From contig CALAMB010000414.1 of assembly GCA_937925645.1 (NCBI GenBank), positions 1-9,371 on the forward strand: DNA of 9,371 bases, in the 5' to 3' direction. The notes under the pieces are model-generated. The model had not been told where the DNA came from and searched no databases. It saw nothing but the letters and a program-made list of their open reading frames with translations. Positions 4,074-9,371 of the stretch are shown piece by piece. Each line of letters begins with the position of its first letter. Position 1 is the stretch's first letter. The translations under genes were made by a program, and so were the position numbers. The stretch is from an uncultured Acidobacteriota bacterium (GTDB lineage Bacteria > Acidobacteriota > JAAYUB01).

Positions 4074-6152
4074 TCATTTAATCCCGCCGTCGACGCCACG
4101 GTCCACGACCACGTCGGCGCCGGCCGCCTGCAGCGGCTTGCCGTTGTAAAACGGACGGCCGTTCTGGGACGCCAGCGTCACCTTCTGGAAGTCGGTGATC
4201 TCGATGCGGGGGGTGCCGTCGAATTCGATGTCGGCGACGCGCACCGGCGTACCCGGCGCCGCGTCCACGGTGAGCACGCCCAGGGCGTCGGTCGATGAGG
4301 CCGCCAGCAGCATGCCGTTGCTCTCCTGGCCGCGCAGTTGCGCCGGCTTCAGGTTGGCCACCACCACCAGGTTCTTGCCCGTGAGCTCCGCGTCGGTGTA
4401 GAACCCCCGGATCCCGGCGCAGATCTGGCGCTGCTCGGTCCCAAGGTCGATCTGGAGCACCACCAGCTTGTCCGCCTTCGGGTGGGAGGCGCACTGGAGC
4501 ACGCGGGCCACCCGCAGGTCGATGGCGGCCATGGGGTCCTTCTGGACGATGTCCACCTGGTCCACCTTCTGCACCAGAATGGCCGGCTCGCCGATCCGGT
4601 GCCCCTTCAGGTCGAAGGCCAGCTGCTCGAACGTCTGGTGCGGCAGCCCGAGCTGGCGCTCCAGGTCGTTGGCCAGGCGGGGCACGACGGGCTTGAACAG
4701 CGTGCCCAGGATCCGCACCAGATTCACGGTGAAGCTGGTCACGGCGTGGGCCCGGGCACGGTCGGTCTTGAGCAGCGCCCACGGCGCCTGCTCCTGGAAG
4801 TAGCGGTTGCCGATGTCGCCGATCTCCATGATCTCGCGCACCGCGGCGCGCAGCTCCACGTTCCGGTAGCATTCGATCACCCGTTGCGCCTTCTCCAGGA
4901 TCCGCGCTTCGAGCTCCGGCTCGCTGAAGTCGCCGGTGACCCCGTCGAAGTTCCTGGCCAGGAAGGTGAGCGAGCGGTTGGCGAAGTTGGCGAAGTTGCC
5001 GATGAGCTCGGCGTTGACGCGGCGCTTGAAGTCCTCGAGGTCCAGGTCCACGTCGGCCATCTTCGCCGACAGGTTGGCCGCGTAGTAGAAGCGCAGGTAG
5101 GCCGGGTTCAGCTTGTCCAGGTACTCGCGGGCGGTGATAAAGGTGCCGCGGCTCTTGCTCATCTTCTCGCCGTTGACGGTGAGGAAGCCGTGCACCAGGA
5201 TGCTCTCGGGCAGGTTGAAGCCGGCGCCCATGAGCATGGCGGGCCAGAAGAGAAAATGGAAATAGATGATGTCCTTGCCGATGAAGTGGCGGATGCGCCC
5301 CTCGGGCCGGCGCCAGTACGCTTCCCAGTCGCCGCCGGTGCGGGTGCAGTAGTTGCGGGTGGAGGCGATGTAGCCGATGGGGGCGTCGAGCCAGACGTAG
5401 TAGTACCGGTCGGTCTCGCCCAGGATGGGGAAGCCGAAGTAGGGCGCGTCGCGGGAGATGTCCCAGTCGCGGAGCCCCTCGTCGATCCAGGTGAGGATGT
5501 AGTTGCGGATCTCGTCCTGGATCTTGGCGGGCCCCGTCAGCCAGGCCCGCAGGCGCTCGGCGTAGTTGCCCAGCCGGAAGAAATAGTGGCTGGAGGTCTT
5601 CCGCCCGGGAGGCGTGCCGCACACCACGCAAAACGGGTCGGCCAGCTCGGTGGGGGCGTAGGTGGCATTGCAGCGCTCGCAGTTGTCGCCGTACTGGTCC
5701 GCCGCGCCGCAGCGCGGGCAGCGGCCCTTGACGTAGCGGTCGGGGAGGAAGCGGCGGCACTTCTCGCAGTAGGTGAGCTCCACGTCCTTGGTGTAGATGT
5801 CGCCGTTGTCGCGCGCGGCGGAGAAGATGAGGTCGCTGAACGCGTGGTTCTCCGGCGAGTTGGTGGTGTAGAAATTGTCGAAGCGGATCTCGAAGTCGGC
5901 GAAATCGCGGCGGTGCTCGTCGTAGTACTTCGCGATGAGCGCCTCGGGGGTGATGCCCTGGCGGGCCGCGTTCACCTCGATGGGCGTGCCGTGGGTGTCG
6001 TCGGCGCAGCAGTAGATGGCGTCCTCGCCCATGAGCCGGAGGGCGCGGACGTAGATGTCCGTCTGGATGTACTCCACCAGGTGGCCCAGATGGATGGGCC
6101 CGTTGGCGTACGGCAGGGCGCTGGTGACGACGATGGGGTGCTTCGGCTCCAT
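4074..6152 (-). CDS. metG: Methionine-tRNA ligase
   Basis: A 692-aa cytosolic enzyme that charges tRNA-Met with methionine using ATP, needed for initiation and elongation. The class I signatures are clear: HLGH at residues 21-24 (the HIGH motif, after SALPYANGPI) and KMSKS at 330-334. Between them lies the zinc insertion with four CxxC knuckles: C129/C132, C145/C148, C158/C161 and C175/C178. This marks the long MetRS type also found in E. coli. The anticodon-binding helical domain spans about 385-545. A C-terminal tRNA-binding (EMAP/Trbp111-like) OB-fold starts near IDLRVARVLQ and includes SHPKADKLVVLQIDLG and QICAGI. Length fits the full-size family. GGGAG lies six bases before the ATG, and a near-consensus promoter sits just upstream. 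It diverges from the M16 operon. The octamer array begins at its stop codon. No T-box leader is present. Confidence 0.98.
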   Translation of the reverse strand: MEPKHPIVVTSALPYANGPIHLGHLVEYIQTDIYVRALRLMGEDAIYCCADDTHGTPIEVNAARQGITPEALIAKYYDEHRRDFADFEIRFDNFYTTNSPENHAFSDLIFSAARDNGDIYTKDVELTYCEKCRRFLPDRYVKGRCPRCGAADQYGDNCERCNATYAPTELADPFCVVCGTPPGRKTSSHYFFRLGNYAERLRAWLTGPAKIQDEIRNYILTWIDEGLRDWDISRDAPYFGFPILGETDRYYYVWLDAPIGYIASTRNYCTRTGGDWEAYWRRPEGRIRHFIGKDIIYFHFLFWPAMLMGAGFNLPESILVHGFLTVNGEKMSKSRGTFITAREYLDKLNPAYLRFYYAANLSAKMADVDLDLEDFKRRVNAELIGNFANFANRSLTFLARNFDGVTGDFSEPELEARILEKAQRVIECYRNVELRAAVREIMEIGDIGNRYFQEQAPWALLKTDRARAHAVTSFTVNLVRILGTLFKPVVPRLANDLERQLGLPHQTFEQLAFDLKGHRIGEPAILVQKVDQVDIVQKDPMAAIDLRVARVLQCASHPKADKLVVLQIDLGTEQRQICAGIRGFYTDAELTGKNLVVVANLKPAQLRGQESNGMLLAASSTDALGVLTVDAAPGTPVRVADIEFDGTPRIEITDFQKVTLASQNGRPFYNGKPLQAAGADVVVDRGVDGGIK

Positions 6153-6182
6153 GGGGTGCTCCCGGGAAAAGAATGACGGGCG

Positions 6183-6211
6183 ATTCTACTGGAATCGGCG
6201 GGGAGTGTCAA
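6183..6211 (-). promoter_or_regulatory. Sigma-70 promoter of metG
   Basis: On the minus strand, TTGACA (6206-6211, a perfect -35) is followed by 17 bp and then TAGAAT (6183-6188, five of six in the -10). Transcription would start near 6176, giving a leader of about 24 nt that contains the GGGAG ribosome site at 6159-6163. The leader is too short for a T-box or riboswitch. Confidence 0.85.
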
Positions 6212-6275
6212 CGCGGGGGAGCGAACGGCTGGCAGTAAATCGCAATCAGTGAACATTAATCGGCACACGGATCGG

Positions 6276-6304
6276 TTGTCTTCCCGAACAATCCGGTCTA
6301 AAAT
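6276..6304 (+). promoter_or_regulatory. Sigma-70 promoter of the M16 peptidase operon
   Basis: TTGTCT (6276-6281, four of six in the -35), a 17-bp spacer, then TAAAAT (6299-6304, five of six in the -10). Transcription would start near 6311, about 26 nt before ATG 6337. The divergent metG promoter lies 64 bp away, so both could share upstream DNA. Confidence 0.7.
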
Positions 6305-6336
6305 AGCCAGCTCTCAACCCGGCTGCGGGGGTTACC

Positions 6337-7653
6337 ATGCGGCGAATTCGAACCTTGCTTCTCGGCCTGCTCCTGGGCGCGGCGGCGCTGCCGGCCGCCG
6401 GCGCCTTCAGCCCGGCGGACGTGCAGGAGCACCGCCTCGACAACGGCCTGAAGATCCTGCTCCTGCGCGACGCCTCGATTCCCAACATCGCTTACTACAC
6501 CTTCTTCCGGGTGGGCTCCCGCAACGAGCGGCCCGGCCTGACCGGAGTGTCCCATTTCATCGAGCACATGATGTTCAACGGCACCGCCGCCATCGGCCCC
6601 GGCGAGTTCGACCGCCGGATGGAGGGTCTGGGCGGCAGCAACAACGCCTTCACCGGCGAGGACATCACCGCCTACACCGACTGGTTTCCGTCCGGCGGCC
6701 TGGCGGAGATGACGGCCATGGAAGCGGACCGGATGCGGGGCATCAGCTTCGAGCCCGAGGTCTTCGAGTCGGAGCGGGGCGTGGTGGCCTCGGAGCGCCG
6801 CATGGCGGTGGAAAACAGCAACGACGGCCTCCTCGACGAGCAGCTCCGCGCCACGGCCATCGCCGCCCATCCGTACCACTGGGGCGTGATCGGCTGGATG
6901 AGCGACATCCTGAGCTGGCGGCGTCCCGAGGTCATGGACTACTTCCGCCTCTACTACGCGCCCAACAACGCCGTGCTGGTGGTGGTGGGCGACTTCGAGC
7001 CGGCGGCCGCGCTGGAGCTGGTCCGCCGGCATTACGGCGACATTCCGGCCAGCCCCGCGCCGCCGCCGGTGACCACGCGGGAACCCGAGGCGGTGGCCGC
7101 CAAGCACGTGCTGCTGCGCCGCCAGGCCATGACGCCGCTCTTCAAGCTGGCCTTCCGGGTGCCCGGGACCGGCGACTCCGACTACTTCGCGCTGGAGTTG
7201 CTGGACAACATTCTGCTGAAGGGCGAAAGCTCCCGTCTCCACCGCCGCCTCGTCCGCGAGGAAAAGCTGGCCACCGCCGTGACGGGCGGCATGCCGGTCA
7301 ACCTCGATCCCTATCTGTTCACCATCGACGTCAAGCCGGTGGCGGGCGCCGACCCGGCCCGGATCGAGGCCGTGATCCGGGAGGAGCTGGAGCGGGTGCG
7401 TCACGAAGGGGTATCGGCCCGCGAGTACCAGAAGGCGCTGAACATGCGGCGGGCGGCCTTCTACGACGGACTGGACAGCATCGGCGGCAAGGCCCTGCAA
7501 CTGGGCCTGGCCGAGATCTACCACGGCGGCTGGCGCAACCTGTTCACCCTGGCCGACCGCTACCGGTCCGTTCCTCACGAACAGGTGCAGACGGTGGCCC
7601 GGAAGTATTTCAATCCCCACACGGCCACGCTGGCCGTGCTGCAACCGGAGTAG
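6337..7653 (+). CDS. Secreted M16 family zinc metallopeptidase, catalytic subunit
   Basis: A 438-aa M16B (processing-peptidase-like) protease. A signal peptide is present at about residues 1-23 (MRRIRT, then LLLGLLLGAAALPAAGA), so it acts in the periplasm or outside the cell. The inverted zinc motif HxxEH is intact as HFIEH (H73, E76, H77). The third zinc ligand is probably E153 in VVASERRM, 76 residues later. Typical features follow: GSNNAFTGEDITAY, HPYHWGVIGW and YYAPNNAVLVVVGDF. The C-terminal M16 domain spans about 185-365. A GGGGG run five bases before ATG is the likely ribosome site. The stop is six bases before the start of the next M16 gene, so the two are coupled. By analogy with two-subunit bacterial M16B enzymes and mitochondrial processing peptidase, it probably works as a heterodimer with its partner. 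The substrate is unknown. Confidence 0.95.
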   Translation: MRRIRTLLLGLLLGAAALPAAGAFSPADVQEHRLDNGLKILLLRDASIPNIAYYTFFRVGSRNERPGLTGVSHFIEHMMFNGTAAIGPGEFDRRMEGLGGSNNAFTGEDITAYTDWFPSGGLAEMTAMEADRMRGISFEPEVFESERGVVASERRMAVENSNDGLLDEQLRATAIAAHPYHWGVIGWMSDILSWRRPEVMDYFRLYYAPNNAVLVVVGDFEPAAALELVRRHYGDIPASPAPPPVTTREPEAVAAKHVLLRRQAMTPLFKLAFRVPGTGDSDYFALELLDNILLKGESSRLHRRLVREEKLATAVTGGMPVNLDPYLFTIDVKPVAGADPARIEAVIREELERVRHEGVSAREYQKALNMRRAAFYDGLDSIGGKALQLGLAEIYHGGWRNLFTLADRYRSVPHEQVQTVARKYFNPHTATLAVLQPE

Positions 7654-7659
7654 CGCGTC

Positions 7660-9072
7660 ATGATCCATAAATTCGCATTCGGCATCGTCATGATCGCCGC
7701 GCTGGGGACGGCCGGCTGGGCGGCCGGATTCCAACTGCCCCCCCCGGCGGAAACCCGGCTGGACAACGGGCTGACCGTGCTCACGCTCCGCGACGACGCG
7801 CTGCCGGTGGTGCACGTCACCTGCCTGGTGGCCGGCGCGGGCACCGCGTACGAACCGGCGGACCGGGGCGGCCTGGCCGAGCTCACCGGCCGGCTGCTGC
7901 TGCGCGGCACGGCGGGCCTGAGCGCCGAGGCCCTGTCCGAGGAACTGGACTTCCTCGGCGCGACGCTCGCGGTTTCGACCGACACCGAAAACACCTGGCT
8001 CAACGGGCGGTGTCTCGCCGAACACCTGCCGCGGCTGCTGGAGATCATGGCGGGCAGCCTCACCGCGCCCCTGCTGGCGGAGGACGAGTTCATCAAGGAG
8101 CGCAACCGCCAGCTGGAGCAGGTCAAGGCGATCAAGGACGAACCGGACGACGTGATCGAACTCTACGCGCGCCGGACTTACTTCGGCGATCATCCGCTGG
8201 GCCGGCCGGGGCTGGGCACGGAATCGTCGCTGCCGGCCATCGGCCACACCGACGTCCGGCAGTTCTACCGGCGCCACGTCCGTCCCGACCGCTGCATCCT
8301 CGCGATCGTGGGTCACTTCGACCCCGCGCCGCTTGCCGCCCGGCTGATGGCCACGCTGGGGGCCTGGCGGGCGCCCGAGACCCCCGCCCCCGAGCTGGGC
8401 CTCCCGGCGCTGCCCGCGCTGCCGGCCGGCCCGGTCTGCCTGCTGGTGGACAAGCCGGAGGCGACCCAGGCCAACTTCATGCTCGTCGCCCCGGGTTTCC
8501 CGCTGGGCGATGCGGTGGAGCCGGCCGCCGAGGTGATGAACACCATCTTCGGCGGACGGTTCACGTCATGGTTCAACACCGAGCTGCGGATCAAGCGCGG
8601 CCTCACCTACGGCGCCCGCAGCGGATTCGAGTCTTGGCGCGGCGCCGGAATCCTGCTGATCGAGTCCTATACCCGCAACGACGCCATCGGCGAGGCGCTG
8701 GATCTCACCCTGGAGCTGTTGCGCAAGGCGCGCCGGCAGGGCTTTGCCGACGCCGAGACCGCCAGCGCCCGCACGTACATCCTGGGCCAGTTCCCGCCGC
8801 AGCTCGAGGGCGGCGCCGCCAAGGCCGCCGCGTACGCGCGGCTCGCGGCCTACCGCCTGGGCTTCGACCACTACGCCCGGTTCCTCCAACGTGTGGATAC
8901 CGCCACAACCGCCGAGGTCAACGCCGCGGCGACAAAACTCCTGCCCGGCTCCGGTTACGCCCTGGTGGTGGTGGGCCAGGCCGACGCGATCGGAAAACAA
9001 CTGGAAAAATTCGGCACCTTCCGGATCACGCCCATCGCCATGCCGGGATTCAGCGAGGCGGTGAATCGGTGA
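7660..9072 (+). CDS. Secreted M16 family peptidase homologue, non-catalytic partner subunit
   Basis: A 470-aa M16 homologue with a signal peptide (about residues 1-22, MIHKF then AFGIVMIAALGTAGWAAG). The zinc site is lost: aligned to HFIEH of the upstream protein, the region GGLAELTGRLLLRGT has E74, G77 and R78 where H, E and H should be. The R/Y substrate-binding motif of the C-terminal half is kept, in FNTELRIKRGLTYG (R310, Y317). This division is typical of M16B heterodimers, where one subunit carries the zinc and the other the R/Y pair. The start is ATG, with GGAG nine bases upstream overlapping the previous stop. The last codons, GTG AAT CGG TGA, are built from the octamer repeat that follows. 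The pair is most likely an obligate complex; its substrate cannot be told from sequence. Confidence 0.93.
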   Translation: MIHKFAFGIVMIAALGTAGWAAGFQLPPPAETRLDNGLTVLTLRDDALPVVHVTCLVAGAGTAYEPADRGGLAELTGRLLLRGTAGLSAEALSEELDFLGATLAVSTDTENTWLNGRCLAEHLPRLLEIMAGSLTAPLLAEDEFIKERNRQLEQVKAIKDEPDDVIELYARRTYFGDHPLGRPGLGTESSLPAIGHTDVRQFYRRHVRPDRCILAIVGHFDPAPLAARLMATLGAWRAPETPAPELGLPALPALPAGPVCLLVDKPEATQANFMLVAPGFPLGDAVEPAAEVMNTIFGGRFTSWFNTELRIKRGLTYGARSGFESWRGAGILLIESYTRNDAIGEALDLTLELLRKARRQGFADAETASARTYILGQFPPQLEGGAAKAAAYARLAAYRLGFDHYARFLQRVDTATTAEVNAAATKLLPGSGYALVVVGQADAIGKQLEKFGTFRITPIAMPGFSEAVNR

Positions 9073-9133
9073 GTCGGTGAGTCGGTGAGTCGGTGAGTCG
9101 GTGAATCGGTGAGTCGGTGAATGGGTGAATGGG
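9062..9133 (+). repeat. Octamer tandem array, 9 units, overlapping the M16 stop codon
   Basis: Nine uninterrupted units: TGAATCGG, four TGAGTCGG, TGAATCGG, TGAGTCGG and two TGAATGGG. The first unit lies inside the coding sequence, and the TGA of the second (9070-9072) is the stop codon. Unit, orientation relative to transcription and position match the array after metG (3983-4070). Stops occur in all frames within 24 bp. Confidence 0.95.
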
Positions 9134-9140
9134 TATTGGG

Positions 9141-9221
9141 ATCTAGGTTCTGTGTCCCAGGTCCCAGATCCCAGGTCCGATATCCGATATCCGATGTCCG
9201 ATGTCCGATTTCCGATGTCCG
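9141..9221 (+). repeat. Continuous-phase heptamer array (TCCCAGG changing to TCCGATG)
   Basis: From 9155 the 7-bp phase is unbroken: TCCCAGG, TCCCAGA, TCCCAGG, then TCCGATA twice, TCCGATG twice, TCCGATT, TCCGATG and TCCG. Two degenerate heptads (ATCTAGG, TTCTGTG) may start it at 9141. The unit changes its word while keeping its register. The second half matches the array at 62-107. Confidence 0.85.
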
Positions 9222-9234
9222 CCTTACGTGAACG

Positions 9235-9281
9235 AGCCTCGAGCCTCGATTACGATTACGAATCACGATCAACGATCAACC
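9235..9281 (+). repeat. Mixed GAGCCTC / CGATTA / CGATCA array
   Basis: Two GAGCCTC heptads (9234-9247, one base uncertain) lead into CGATTA, CGATTA, CGAATCA, CGATCA and ACGATCA words, decaying at 9281. This is the CGATTA family of the left edge (1-58), in the same orientation. It ends two bases before the stop codon of the PLP enzyme gene. Confidence 0.7.
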
Positions 9282-9282
9282 A

Positions 9283-9371
9283 TCAACTCTGCCCCCCCCA
9301 CGGCAGATGATCCAGATCGACATTCCCTCCTGAGAAGATGACGCCCACCCGCCGGTCGCGGAACACCTCGG
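9283..9371 (-). CDS. C-terminal end of a threonine/serine dehydratase-type PLP enzyme (partial)
   Basis: The last 28 codons of a minus-strand gene that continues beyond the right edge, with stop TGA at 9283-9285. The translation EVFRDRRVGVIFSGGNVDLD ends HLPWGGQS. The phrase VGVIFSGGNVDLD is the conserved C-terminal segment of fold-type II PLP enzymes such as biosynthetic or catabolic threonine ammonia-lyase, serine racemase and hydroxyaspartate ammonia-lyase. The serine of SGGN there contacts the PLP pyridine nitrogen. The short tail after it indicates a form without the C-terminal ACT regulatory domain. Which substrate it uses cannot be told from this fragment. It converges on the M16 operon, with 210 bp of repeats between. 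Confidence 0.8.
   Translation of the reverse strand, partial: EVFRDRRVGVIFSGGNVDLDHLPWGGQS

Noticed and set aside
3952..4149. Reading frame with repetitive DSPIHRLT peptide
   Set aside because: This is translation of the octamer array in its stop-free direction. There is no ribosome site, and it overlaps the end of metG.
4338..6176. Long plus-strand open frame (612 codons) opposite metG
   Set aside because: It is antisense to a clear metG. Its composition (Val-, Gly-, Asp- and His-rich, no domain) is what the reverse complement of GC-rich codons gives.
6153..6182. T-box or riboswitch controlling metG
   Set aside because: The promoter leaves a leader of only about 24 nt, too short for any such structure.
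6298..8316. Long minus-strand open frame (672 codons) opposite the M16 genes
   Set aside because: It spans two real genes and their junction on the other strand and shows no domain. It is a GC-driven shadow.

Overview
The window is a stretch of high-GC bacterial chromosome with seven intact protein genes, one gene cut by the right edge, and an unusual amount of short-unit degenerate repeat DNA between genes. Two secreted M16 peptidase homologues with signal peptides and a CPBP-type membrane protease suggest a Gram-negative-style, deep-branching lineage, possibly Acidobacteriota-like. That placement is a guess: no rRNA or lineage-specific marker is present. There is no CRISPR array, tRNA, rRNA, transposase gene or phage gene.

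Layout, left to right. Positions 1-107 are hexamer (CGATTA) and heptamer (TCCGATG) arrays. A minus-strand pair follows: a 65-aa small protein (1116-1313), then a CPBP intramembrane protease (141-1067). Next is a gene-free stretch (1356-2110) holding a 252-bp imperfect inverted-repeat element and several short repeat tracts, then a plus-strand three-TM membrane protein (2178-2513). A second gene-poor stretch (2514-2865) carries two more repeat copies, a possible gene remnant and strong hairpins. A secreted beta-rich protein (2866-3285) and an unrecognised 207-aa cytosolic protein of lower GC (3321-3944) follow on the minus strand, then an 11-unit octamer tract and metG (4074-6152). metG and a secreted M16 peptidase pair (6337-7653 and 7660-9072) diverge from a 184-bp intergenic region with two readable sigma-70 promoters. 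The second M16 gene runs into another octamer tract that supplies its stop codon. Heptamer and hexamer arrays resembling those at the left edge follow. The window ends with the last 28 codons of a fold-type II PLP enzyme (threonine/serine dehydratase type) on the minus strand.

How the genes work together: the two M16 proteins are probably one functional unit, a catalytic subunit with HxxEH and a partner whose zinc site is replaced but which keeps the R/Y motif. metG is housekeeping. The other genes do not form an obvious pathway.

The most interesting signal is the repeat system. Octamer tracts (TGAATCGG/TGAGTCGG) sit at the 3' ends of metG and of the M16 operon in the same orientation relative to transcription. 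They carry stop codons in all three frames. Related 7- and 8-bp words recur in a similar order at separate intergenic sites.
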